NCBI GenBank assembly: GCA_043802345.1
Contig: JAZDLC010000234.1
Coordinates: forward strand, 1 to 12,638
Direction: 5' to 3'
From: JAZDLC01 sp043802345
Lineage (GTDB): Bacteria > Planctomycetota > B15-G4 > JADJEK01
Length of the DNA stretch: 12,638 nucleotides
Position numbers and translations under genes: made by a program. Below are positions 1-6,761 of the stretch, piece by piece. The stretch's first letter is position 1, and each line of letters starts with the position of its first letter. Under the pieces are notes generated by a model. The model was not told the origin of the DNA. It made no database searches and worked only from the letters and a program-made list of their open reading frames with translations.

Positions 1-1
1 G

Positions 2-46
2 TACCTGCCGGCCAAACTCAAGGACCCCGGCAAGTTCCTTCCTTGA
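2..46 (+). CDS. C-terminal end of an upstream gene (partial)
   Basis: The first bases read as YLPAKLKDPGKFLP followed by TGA at 44-46. Nearly every codon ends in G or C, as in the genes that follow, so this looks like the true tail of a gene that begins outside the window. Fourteen residues are too few to name a family. The next gene starts 138 bp later on the same strand. I saw no clear terminator hairpin or convincing promoter in that gap. Confidence 0.6.
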   Translation, partial: YLPAKLKDPGKFLP

Positions 47-184
47 TGAAGGTTATGTAAACTGACTTTCAAGTGACGGCGGGTCGGGTCAGATCCTGAT
101 GAAATCGCTTGTGATCTCATTTCGCTTATGTGGCATTCCTCCCATCCGGGGAAGGCGTCCTGAACCGCTTCACGAGGACCAAGA

Positions 185-994
185 ATGGTAATCGCGAGAA
201 CCGTCCTGATCTGCGTTTTGTGTCTGACTGCCGTTTCCCTTCCGGGCTGCATCGGCGTTGGGCTGGGGAAGGCGGGCGCGGATCTGGAGCTGGAGACACC
301 TCAGCTCGGCCTCGTCCTGTCATTGGACCGGCAGGCGTATGGCGTCGGCGCGCCGATCATTGCCAAACTCACCCTGGTCAACAAGGGCGAGTTGCCGGTC
401 TCCGTGGCGCGCCCCTCGCCGCTCACCGTCGACTTCTACCTGCGGCCGCACACTTCGCCGGAACCGCTCCACACCCAGATGGTTTCGTGGCCCGATGAAG
501 TCGTCGACTTCGTCCCGATCGAACCGGGAGAATCGCACCAGCGTTCCCACATCCTGAGCCGGGCCACGCTGAAGGAAGGATCGTACGACCTGCTCGCGGT
601 CTACCGCTCCGAGCCGGAGGCGGAACTCAAGAACACCGCCACGGTGGCATCGAACGCCGTACCGATCACGGTCAGCCTGCCGGTGGAGATGGAACGGGAT
701 TCTCTGGGCCTGATCGTGGAGGCTGAGGCCTCCCGGATTGCCAAGACCCACTTCGGCCGGGAGGACAGCCGGATCGACGCCCGCCTGGTCATGGACAGCC
801 GGATGAAGATGCACCAATGGTGGGTGACGGTCTACTACGCGGCCCCCACCGCCGAGGGCGAAGCGTACGGATCCTGCTTCGTCGATCCGTACCTGGGAGT
901 GATCAAGGGCATCACGAAGGAGCAGGTCAAGCTGGACACGACCCCCAGATGGGTGATCGAGAACCCGGACGGAACCACGGAGAGCGGGCGGTAG
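185..994 (+). CDS. Predicted lipoprotein, unknown function, heading the secretin operon
   Basis: The 269-residue protein begins with a short charged N-terminus, a hydrophobic core and a lipobox L19-P20-G21-C22, so it should be cleaved before Cys22 and lipid-anchored. Residues about 37-165 look like an extracellular beta-sandwich of the BsuPI/Ig-like kind (regular strands, a VNKGELPVSV-type segment). Residues about 175-255 include YGSCFVDPYLGVIKGI, which recalls the strand-turn of PepSY-like domains; both fold guesses are weak. The ATG is supported by GAGGA at 174-178 with a 6-nt spacer. The stop lies 27 bp before the first secretin-like gene, so a shared transcript is likely. That makes a pilotin-like or accessory role conceivable, but it is not shown by any motif. 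Confidence 0.75.
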   Translation: MVIARTVLICVLCLTAVSLPGCIGVGLGKAGADLELETPQLGLVLSLDRQAYGVGAPIIAKLTLVNKGELPVSVARPSPLTVDFYLRPHTSPEPLHTQMVSWPDEVVDFVPIEPGESHQRSHILSRATLKEGSYDLLAVYRSEPEAELKNTATVASNAVPITVSLPVEMERDSLGLIVEAEASRIAKTHFGREDSRIDARLVMDSRMKMHQWWVTVYYAAPTAEGEAYGSCFVDPYLGVIKGITKEQVKLDTTPRWVIENPDGTTESGR

Positions 995-1021
995 TCCCGA
1001 AGGCCCACGAGAACACTCACC

Positions 1022-2560
1022 TTGACTCGAATACTGCGCTTTTCCGTACTCGCTGCGTCGCTCGCACTGACCCGTCTCGCCGCCGCCCAGCAGGCGTCCG
1101 ACAACCCCAACCTGAATCTGGCCCCTGACGAAATACGGATGAACCTGGTCAAGATCCTGAGGACCAGCAACAAGGCCCAGACCAACCGGTACGTCCCCAA
1201 GGTCTACGAATTCGAGCATGTGAACCCGTACGCGGTGATCCGTTTCATCCGCCGGGCAATGGAGATCGAGGATAGCCTCTGGTTCTCATTCGCGAATCCG
1301 GACATGGACGGGGGGCGATTGCTGCTGGTCTGTCCGGAGTACCAGATCGCCGGCCTGGACGCCCTGGTGGAGGTGCTCGATCGCGAGGATCTCACCTCCT
1401 CGGCGGGGGGACTGAAGCTGCTCTACCGGTTGCGCCACCAGAACGCCTTCGATCCGGGACTCCTGGATGTCTGCCGCAGCGCGGGGACGACCGGGGTGGT
1501 CGTGCAACCGGACAACCAGATCAATTCCCTGCTCCTGAGCGACACTCCCGCCGGTTCTGAACAGGTCCAGCGCGCGCTCCTCGAAGTGTATGACGTTCCC
1601 ACGCCGCAGATGGAAGCGAGGATCACGGTCTACGAGGTCGATCTTACGGCAGACGGTCAGATCGGGCTCGACTATGTCGCCTGGAAGAGCGGGCCGGGCC
1701 GCAATCTGGGCAGCCTGGGGCTGTTCGCACAGAAGGAGAAGATCTCCACCCTCAACGCGCCAAGCGCGCTGCTGTACCACTCCGGCAAGAACACCCATCA
1801 GCTTCCCGGGCGGGCCCTCGAGAGCACCGGCCGCAATGGAGCCTACTTCCTGGACATGCCGTCCGCGTACTTCGACTTCCTGGCGGCGGAAGGCCGGGCG
1901 CGCGTGGCGACCCGCGCGAAGATGGTGGCGCTGAATCGAAGTACTTCCCTGTTGGAGGTGGGCGAGGAGATCCTGTACTACCGGGAGCGGCACGAACCCG
2001 ACCTTCGGACCGGCTCGCGGCTCATGCCGCTCGATCCGTACGGAGATCTCGAGGCGCTCACCGACACGCCCCTTCCCGGAGAGACCACGGACGACTTCGG
2101 GTCGCGCCTCGCGGATCACCCGGACGGCCGAACCGTGACGCCCGCCCTCGAGGGGCGGAGTCTCGGCGCAGCCTCCACCGGACTGTTCATCCAGTTCACG
2201 CCGACGATCAGCACCCAGGGCTGCACCGTGAACTTCGCGCTCTCGATCGTTGAACACACCGGGTACGCGGACGACGGCACTCCCGTCCTGGCGAGCCGCT
2301 CACAGGAGCAGTCGTTCGAGATCCCCCATGACGGCCGCGAGATCACTCTGAGCGGCCTGGTCAGGAAACGCCGGAGCGACAGCTCGAACAAGATCCCATG
2401 GCTCGGAGATCTTCCGGTTCTCGGCTACCTCCTTGGCGGGGAGTCCCATCTCGACCAGCAGAGCATGGTGGTAACCACCTTTTCCGCGCGAGTCCTGGAG
2501 TTCGGCACCGGCAATACCTCGGACGAGGATGCCAGGATCCAGGAGGAGGTGGACGAATGA
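1022..2560 (+). CDS. Secretin-like outer-membrane protein A (type II/III secretion secretin superfamily)
   Basis: The 512-residue product has a signal peptide (about 1-23, cleavage near LAAA/QQ). A first KH-like N-domain spans about 60-121 (EFEHVNPYAVIRF to VEVLD), and a second about 131-193 (LKLLYRLRHQNAF to LLEVYDVP). The secretin core starts near MEARITVYEVD (197-207) and contains GRARVATR (291-298). It ends with the secretin signature SNKIPWLGDLPVLGYLLG (455-472) and an acidic tail. Secretins form gated outer-membrane channels. The start is TTG, the only possible start between the upstream in-frame stop (992-994) and the signal peptide, and no good Shine-Dalgarno precedes it. It overlaps the next gene by 4 bp and is its paralogue: both carry YEVD, an AWK(S/N)GPGR motif and the same C-terminal signature. 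Substrate and partners are unknown. Confidence 0.85.
   Translation: MTRILRFSVLAASLALTRLAAAQQASDNPNLNLAPDEIRMNLVKILRTSNKAQTNRYVPKVYEFEHVNPYAVIRFIRRAMEIEDSLWFSFANPDMDGGRLLLVCPEYQIAGLDALVEVLDREDLTSSAGGLKLLYRLRHQNAFDPGLLDVCRSAGTTGVVVQPDNQINSLLLSDTPAGSEQVQRALLEVYDVPTPQMEARITVYEVDLTADGQIGLDYVAWKSGPGRNLGSLGLFAQKEKISTLNAPSALLYHSGKNTHQLPGRALESTGRNGAYFLDMPSAYFDFLAAEGRARVATRAKMVALNRSTSLLEVGEEILYYRERHEPDLRTGSRLMPLDPYGDLEALTDTPLPGETTDDFGSRLADHPDGRTVTPALEGRSLGAASTGLFIQFTPTISTQGCTVNFALSIVEHTGYADDGTPVLASRSQEQSFEIPHDGREITLSGLVRKRRSDSSNKIPWLGDLPVLGYLLGGESHLDQQSMVVTTFSARVLEFGTGNTSDEDARIQEEVDE
2541..2550 (+). promoter_or_regulatory. Strong ribosome binding site fixing the start of secretin-like gene B
   Basis: AGGAGGAGGT lies 6 nt before the ATG at 2557, inside the last codons of gene A. 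It selects this ATG over the in-frame upstream ATG at 2398, which would prepend 53 residues of out-of-frame gene A sequence. The signal peptide begins exactly at the 2557 ATG. Confidence 0.85.
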
Positions 2561-4206
2561 GGTTCGGACTCCCAGCCCTCGTGCTCGCGCTGCTCGTTCC
2601 CTCCGCGCTGGCACAGCATCCAGGCGTCTCGCCCAACGAAGCTGGCGGCGTTCAGACGCGCCGCGGCAACGAGAGCCCCGCCTCCGGCATCTCCAGCGGG
2701 CAGACCAACAGCCGGATCGACGACGACTTCAACCAGGACGAGCAGATCAACATCACTCCCGACAGCGGCGTGGTGAAGGTCCTGAGGACCAACCAGAAGA
2801 ACCTGATCAACGACTTCGTGACCGCTCAGTTCAAACTGGAGCACGTGGTGCCGAGGGAGCTGCGCAACGTGATGCGCGCGGTGGTCGGCCACGAGGGCGG
2901 CCGGGCCGAGGTGATCCGGGACCTGGACAAGGGGGAGGCATACCTCCAGGTCATCTGTCCGAAGTTCATGCTCCCCTGGATCGAGGATGCGGTCCGCCGC
3001 CTGGACGTGGACTGGCTCCAGCAGGGCCGGGATGGCTCGGTCACGGGACAGTACTTCAGCAAGTACCGTCCTGCGGAGACCCTCGAGCCGTTCGCGGTCA
3101 GGTACGGAGGCGAGGGCTCCACCGCCTTCGATCCGAATCTCAACGCGATCGCGCGCCGGGACGAGCCGTTCCGGACGAAGAAGTACCTGGAAGCGTGCGC
3201 CCTGTTCGACCTGCCTCCTCCCCAGGCCCTCCTGCGCTTCTCCATCTACGAGGTCGACACCACCGACGACCTGAAGCTGGGCGTGGACTGGATCGCCTGG
3301 AAGAACGGGCCGGGCCGCGCGCTGTTCGAGGCGATCTTCGCCGGGCAGGAGGCGCATCACCAGTACGAGAATGCCAGCGGCTTCCTCGACCCGAATCTGG
3401 GCGCCTTCGGTCTGTTTGACTCGGGAAGTCACGGCGCCCATTTCGAGTCGACCCAGTTCCTGCTCTCCGCCAACTACGTTCTGACGACCGCCTACCTCGA
3501 CTTCCTGAAGGTCAAGGGGAAGGCGCGGGTGCTGGCGCGGCCAGAGATCTTCACCTTCACCCATCAGCCGGCCACCTGGCGCTCCTCCGACCAGTTCCTG
3601 GCCTTCGAGGTGACGCCGGACGACCCGGGTTCCGCCGGCCTGGTTCCCGCCCGGCTCAACACAGAAGATGCCAGCGGCAACCGGGTCGCGGCCTTCAGCA
3701 ACTTCGACCCGCCGCCCGATTTCGCCGCCCACAACCGCTTCCTGAACCACCGCGTCCGGGGAGAACTCGGGCTGGAGCTCCAGGTCTTCGCCGCCGTCGG
3801 CACCGAGTCGTCCGAGGTCGACGTGGCGATCACCTCAACGGAGCTGGCCGGCACCACTCCCCAGGGCACGCCGATCATCACCAGCCGGAGGATGGTTTCG
3901 AGGCTGCGCCTTGCGGACGGCCAGGCGCTGGTCTTCGGCGGCATGACCCGGGACGAGAAGATCGAGACCAGCAACAAGGCACCCTGGCTCGGCGACATCC
4001 CCGTACTCGGCCTCCTGTTCGGCCAGGAGACCAGTTCGTCCCGCAGGAAGGAACTGCTCTTCTCGGTGGTCCCCCACTTCTTCCAGGGCGCTCCGACCGA
4101 GGTGACCGACTCGATCCTGGTCGACACGATGGAGCTGAGCGCAGGCGCGAAGGAGATCGAGCTGCCGGCGGACTCGTTCGGCTTCGATCAGTGGTTGTTC
4201 CGGTAG
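2557..4206 (+). CDS. Secretin-like outer-membrane protein B
   Basis: The 549-residue product starts with a clear signal peptide (MRFGLPALVLALLVPSALAQ). A linker rich in Asn, Asp, Gln and Ser follows to about residue 70. A KH-like N-domain lies at about 88-152 (FKLEHVVPRELRNVMRAVV to VRRLD). The secretin region begins near LLRFSIYEVD (225-234), with AWKNGPGR (247-254), GKARVLARPE (321-330), a long strand-rich middle, and SNKAPWLGDIPVLGLLFG (472-489) followed by RKELLFSVVPHF. That ending is textbook for the secretin superfamily. The start overlaps the stop of gene A (ATGA) under a strong ribosome binding site, so B may be made in excess of A. The second N-domain seen in A is replaced here by a divergent segment (about 155-222). 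No secretion ATPase or pseudopilin gene is nearby, so the transport role is uncertain. Confidence 0.88.
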   Translation: MRFGLPALVLALLVPSALAQHPGVSPNEAGGVQTRRGNESPASGISSGQTNSRIDDDFNQDEQINITPDSGVVKVLRTNQKNLINDFVTAQFKLEHVVPRELRNVMRAVVGHEGGRAEVIRDLDKGEAYLQVICPKFMLPWIEDAVRRLDVDWLQQGRDGSVTGQYFSKYRPAETLEPFAVRYGGEGSTAFDPNLNAIARRDEPFRTKKYLEACALFDLPPPQALLRFSIYEVDTTDDLKLGVDWIAWKNGPGRALFEAIFAGQEAHHQYENASGFLDPNLGAFGLFDSGSHGAHFESTQFLLSANYVLTTAYLDFLKVKGKARVLARPEIFTFTHQPATWRSSDQFLAFEVTPDDPGSAGLVPARLNTEDASGNRVAAFSNFDPPPDFAAHNRFLNHRVRGELGLELQVFAAVGTESSEVDVAITSTELAGTTPQGTPIITSRRMVSRLRLADGQALVFGGMTRDEKIETSNKAPWLGDIPVLGLLFGQETSSSRRKELLFSVVPHFFQGAPTEVTDSILVDTMELSAGAKEIELPADSFGFDQWLFR

Positions 4207-4252
4207 CCGGGAGGGGATTCCTTCACCACGAGGGAATCCCCTTTCGGCTACC
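4202..4252. terminator. Bidirectional terminator-like hairpin between convergent genes
   Basis: Bases 4202-4224 pair with 4230-4252 with no mismatch: a 23-bp stem including three G-T wobbles (4210-4244, 4211-4243, 4222-4232) and the loop ACCAC. The stop codon of secretin-like gene B (4204-4206) sits in the left arm. The stop of the opposing gene (TAG on the minus strand, 4250-4248) sits in the right arm, so the two genes share one symmetrical element. No U-tract of four or more follows on either strand, so it is not a textbook intrinsic terminator. Its stability and position still argue for transcription termination or 3'-end protection in both directions. Confidence 0.75.
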
Positions 4253-4954
4253 CGGGCGGCGGTTCATCCCGGGCATCGAACTGGGAGATGAAGTTGACCA
4301 GGTTCCCGTCGATGTAGTCGTAGGTCGCGAACAGGTTGGAGGTCAGGTCACCGAGATTGGTCTGGTTCACCATCGACCGGAAGACGCCGACGTTCTCGAT
4401 GAACAGCGATCTCGGCTCCGCGGCATACGACTCCACACGGATGGAGAACATCCCGCGGTTCTCGCTCGTCTGCGGGAAGACGAGCCTCAGGCCGACGATC
4501 TGCGGCGTCCGCTCCAGGCAGGCGAAGTCCTCCTCCTCCATGTTGAGCATGGCACGGGAGATGAACTCCCGGGAGTCGTAGAAGTTCCTGGCGTTGACCA
4601 GCGACCGCACGATGAAGTTCTGGGCCACGAACTGATTCACTCCCAGAACCTGGATCGCCAGCCCGGACAGGCGGGCCACCCGCTCCTGGAAGTCCTCCCG
4701 ACTGATCCCCGACATCTCTTCCCGGAGCTGGATGCGATCCGCCAGGAAGGTGCAGCACGAGATCATGTTGGCCTGGGTCTGGGGATTGGAAAGAGATGCC
4801 CCCACCCCGCCCGGGAGAATGGCGAAGTTTTCGTAGCGGGCCTTCTCATCCCCAAAGGCGAAGGTGTGGACCTCTGCAGATCCTCCGGGGTGTGCTTCTT
4901 GGGAGGATGCAGCAGTTCCGCGAGATAGGCGATGGTCCGGAGCGGGTAGTCCAT
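4248..4954 (-). pseudogene. Unknown-function gene interrupted by a one-base frameshift near 4871-4872
   Basis: Reading from ATG at 4954 gives a plausible N-terminus (MDYPLRTIAYLAELL, then HPPKKHTPEDLQ, residues 1-27). The same frame then turns into arginine- and proline-rich nonsense and stops near 4763. The neighbouring frame takes over at once with VHTFAFGDEKARYENFAILP and runs to TAG at 4248-4250. Adding one base at the GG of 4872-4871 would join the halves as LQRVHTF, giving 235 residues. The second half is soluble-looking with no signal peptide or transmembrane segment, and contains NPQTQANMISCC and several FVAQNF/RSLVNARNF-type helices. I do not recognise the family. A promoter at 5024-4996 fits the 4954 start. 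Possible causes are a homopolymer sequencing error, a recent mutation or, less likely, programmed frameshifting, since no slippery heptamer is visible. Confidence 0.7.
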
Positions 4955-4995
4955 GGCGGGAGCTTTCGGGTTCTGCGGGGGCCTGGAAGCCTGCG

Positions 4996-5024
4996 ATTAT
5001 CACTCCCGGTGACGCCCAGGGCAA
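4996..5024 (-). promoter_or_regulatory. Sigma-70-type promoter for the frameshifted gene
   Basis: On the minus strand, TTGCCC (5024-5019) is followed after exactly 17 bp by GATAAT (5001-4996). Transcription would start near 4989, leaving about 35 nt of leader before the ATG at 4954. The leader has no clear Shine-Dalgarno. The promoter supports 4954 as the start rather than any more upstream start. Confidence 0.6.
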
Positions 5025-5086
5025 GGTTGGATGGTCCTCTCTTCGTGCCACTTGCCTGCGAGTTCTTGGCGGCAGGCGCAGATCTT

Positions 5087-5155
5087 CCCGTGCTCGTATT
5101 CGTGCTCGAGCCCTCCCACGCAGGTCGGCCCTCGACGATTCGAGCACGAGCACGG
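5087..5155. repeat. Inverted GTGCTCG/CGAGCAC repeat downstream of clpP
   Basis: CCGTGCTCGT at 5088-5097 is an exact inverted match to ACGAGCACGG at 5146-5155. A second copy, CGTGCTCGA at 5101-5109, matches TCGAGCACG at 5140-5148. The arms can therefore pair in two registers across a 30-40 nt loop. The unit resembles the TACGAG cluster at 12527-12638 with A/T swapped for G/C at one position. It lies 20 bp beyond the clpP stop, so it may form a 3' structure for that transcript. A separate small hairpin, GCCTGC (5054-5059) with GCAGGC (5072-5077), lies further along. The remaining bases between 4955 and 5174 hold the promoter at 4996-5024 and no gene. Confidence 0.6.
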
Positions 5156-5174
5156 CCAGGCGAGCGCCCCCCTC

Positions 5175-5792
5175 CTACTCGATCTCGCCCTGAGCGCTGA
5201 CGATCCGGTCCACCAGACCGTACTTCTGCGCCTCCTCAGCGTTCAGCCAGAAGTCGCGGTTCGCGTCCTTGACGATCTGCTTGGCGGGCGTGCCGGTCTC
5301 CGCGGCCACGATGGCGTTGTACCGGTCCCGGATCTTGATGATCTGCTGGGCCGTGATCTCCAGGTCGGAGGCCTGGCCCTGGGCGAAGGTCGACGGCTGG
5401 TGGATCAGGAAGCGCGAGTTGGGCAGGCAGTAGCGATGTCCCTTCTCGCCACCCAGGTAGATGATCACCCCGGCGGAGGCGGAGAGGCCGGCGCAGATGG
5501 TGTGAACCGGCGCCTTGACGAACTTCATCATGTCGTAGATGGCGAAGCCGGAGTCGGCGTCCCCACCGGGCGAGTTGACGTAGACCGTGATCGGCTTGGT
5601 CGAGTCCTCGTGCGACAGAATCAGGAGCTGGGCCGTGACCTTCTCCATCAATTTCTTGTCGACCTGCTTGGCGACGAGAATCGTGCGGGACTTGAGAAGC
5701 CGCTTGGCGAGCGCTCCCCCATCGTCCTTGCTGGAATCGTCGTCGCAACCCAAATCGTGCGACCTGCCCTGAGTCTGCTCGTCCTGGTACAT
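5175..5792 (-). CDS. clpP: ClpP-like ATP-dependent protease proteolytic subunit (divergent)
   Basis: The 205-residue product is a cytoplasmic serine peptidase of the ClpP family (S14), which normally forms a two-ring barrel fed by ClpX or ClpA-type unfoldases. The catalytic triad is visible: Ser106 in GLSASAG, His131 in LIHQPS and Asp180 in ANRDFW. NSPGGD (73-78), CLPNSRFLIHQP and EEAQKYGLVDRI are also typical. The start at 5792 has AGGAG at 5803-5799 with a 6-nt spacer; a longer in-frame opening to 5918 has no such support. The first 30 residues (with GCDDDSSKDD) replace the usual hydrophobic N-terminal loop and ERSFDIYSRLL-type segment that contacts the unfoldase. Together with SASAG in place of the usual AASMG, this marks a paralogue rather than the housekeeping copy. 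No clpX or tig gene is adjacent. Confidence 0.92.
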   Translation of the reverse strand: MYQDEQTQGRSHDLGCDDDSSKDDGGALAKRLLKSRTILVAKQVDKKLMEKVTAQLLILSHEDSTKPITVYVNSPGGDADSGFAIYDMMKFVKAPVHTICAGLSASAGVIIYLGGEKGHRYCLPNSRFLIHQPSTFAQGQASDLEITAQQIIKIRDRYNAIVAAETGTPAKQIVKDANRDFWLNAEEAQKYGLVDRIVSAQGEIE

Positions 5793-5823
5793 CGATATCT
5801 CCTGGTACTGCTTCGCAGGCCTC

Positions 5824-5851
5824 AATCTAGGACCCACGGGGCGCCAGGCAA
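5824..5851 (-). promoter_or_regulatory. Sigma-70-type promoter for clpP
   Basis: On the minus strand, TTGCCT (5851-5846) is followed after 16 bp by TAGATT (5829-5824). Transcription would begin near 5817, giving a leader of about 25 nt that holds the AGGAG ribosome binding site. The rest of the 156-bp gap up to 5948 shows nothing else I can support. Confidence 0.5.
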
Positions 5852-5948
5852 GCCGCACCTCGGCTGTTTCTGGTTCGCTCCATGCCTTCTCATCGGCCAG
5901 GCAGGTCGCCCGGCTCACCGCCTATTCCCGTCTCGAAGCCACAAAACT

Positions 5949-6707
5949 CTACTTCTTCTTCATTCCCAGGTGGTTGTTTTCCGGCGTCCAGAGGATGAAT
6001 CGGTAGATCGGGAGCAGGCTCTCGAACTCGCGCGCAACCTGCGCGTAGAAACCCTCTTCCTCCAGCCGGAGGTCCCCCTTCGGAACCCGCCTGGAGACAT
6101 GGATCCGGTGGGTGCCCGGCTCGAAGTACCGGAAGTAGTTGAGCAGATCATCCCAGCGAATCTGCGCGCAGCGGTACTCCTTCTTCCAGTCGTGCAGGGT
6201 CAGTGCATACTCCCCCTCGACCCCGTTCAACAGCCCGGCAAACCGCTCCGCCCCGTCCCGGCTGGAGCAGATCGACTTGAGGTTCTGCGTGTCCCACCAG
6301 GCCCGCTCATGGACGCGCAGGCCCAGCTTCACGCCCTCGAACTCCACCGCCAGCACCAGGTTGGCATGCACGTACGAAGCGTCGGTGTCGGCGCTGAACT
6401 CCACCCCCAGCAAATCGCAGAGGGGCTGCTTCGCCCGGTCCGAGGGGGCGAGATAGAGCCACAGGGAATCAACCTTGTTCCCGTTGAAGACATACGGGTT
6501 GTGGATCGAGGTGCGCAGGGTCAGCTCTTCGCCGGCCCGCTTCAGGTGGGCCCGCAGCGCCTCCCCGATCACCGCCAGCTTGCGCTTCAGCAGGAGCCGC
6601 TCGGCGTTGTACTCCGGATCCCGCCATTTGTGCGGCTCGAAGGCCCGGAAATCCCCCTCGCCGATCCGCGGAAGCTGCTCGAATGCCAGGACTTTCTTGG
6701 CCGCCAT
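5949..6707 (-). CDS. Conserved-looking protein of unknown function, 252 aa
   Basis: I do not recognise this family. The protein is soluble, with no signal peptide or transmembrane helix, and ends in MKKK. It has an aromatic- and charge-rich composition with strand-like stretches such as SLWLYLAPSD (81-90), ANLVLAVEFEGVKLGLRVHE (115-134) and RIHVSRRVPKGD (201-212). Helices lie at about 35-60 and 215-236 (YAQVAREFESLLPIYRFILW). No catalytic motif stands out. The ATG at 6707 lacks a Shine-Dalgarno, but a promoter at 6742-6714 would start transcription at or next to this ATG. The alternative in-frame TTG at 6737 falls inside the -35 element of that promoter and is unlikely. It is divergent from ilvE. 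Codon use is like its neighbours, so I see no sign of recent transfer. Confidence 0.8.
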   Translation of the reverse strand: MAAKKVLAFEQLPRIGEGDFRAFEPHKWRDPEYNAERLLLKRKLAVIGEALRAHLKRAGEELTLRTSIHNPYVFNGNKVDSLWLYLAPSDRAKQPLCDLLGVEFSADTDASYVHANLVLAVEFEGVKLGLRVHERAWWDTQNLKSICSSRDGAERFAGLLNGVEGEYALTLHDWKKEYRCAQIRWDDLLNYFRYFEPGTHRIHVSRRVPKGDLRLEEEGFYAQVAREFESLLPIYRFILWTPENNHLGMKKK

Positions 6708-6713
6708 GGGGAG

Positions 6714-6742
6714 AGTATCCGGATTGGGTCGGATCAAGGCAA
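6714..6742 (-). promoter_or_regulatory. Promoter predicted to give a leaderless mRNA
   Basis: On the minus strand, TTGCCT (6742-6737) and GATACT (6719-6714) are separated by exactly 17 bp. The -10 element ends 6 nt before the ATG at 6707, so a normal start distance places transcription initiation on or beside the A of the ATG. The absence of a ribosome binding site agrees with this. Confidence 0.5.
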
Positions 6743-6761
6743 TGACCCCGGGGAGCTGACT

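Noticed and set aside
47..184. Promoter for the first lipoprotein gene
   Set aside because: Several TTG- and TAT-like hexamers occur but none at 16-18 bp spacing with acceptable matches, so I did not annotate one.
2398..2556. In-frame extension of secretin-like gene B upstream to an ATG at 2398
   Set aside because: These 53 residues are an arginine- and proline-rich shadow of gene A. The strong ribosome binding site and signal peptide place the start at 2557.
2425..3750. Long open frame on the minus strand opposite secretin-like gene B
   Set aside because: It is the antisense of a clear secretin with high GC third positions; its composition (Val, Gly, Arg, Glu runs) is typical of shadow frames.
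4862..4900. Programmed -1 frameshifting as the explanation for the split gene
   Set aside because: No X-XXY-YYZ slippery heptamer or strong downstream structure is visible; a missing base is simpler.
4955..5153. N-terminal extension that would make the frameshifted gene a continuous 301-residue protein
   Set aside because: The extension is low-complexity arginine-rich, overlaps a promoter and repeat, and ignores the convincing N-terminus starting at 4954 in the other frame.
5087..5155. CRISPR array or tRNA-like element
   Set aside because: There are no evenly spaced direct repeats with unique spacers, and no cloverleaf or anticodon arm; the structure is an inverted repeat.
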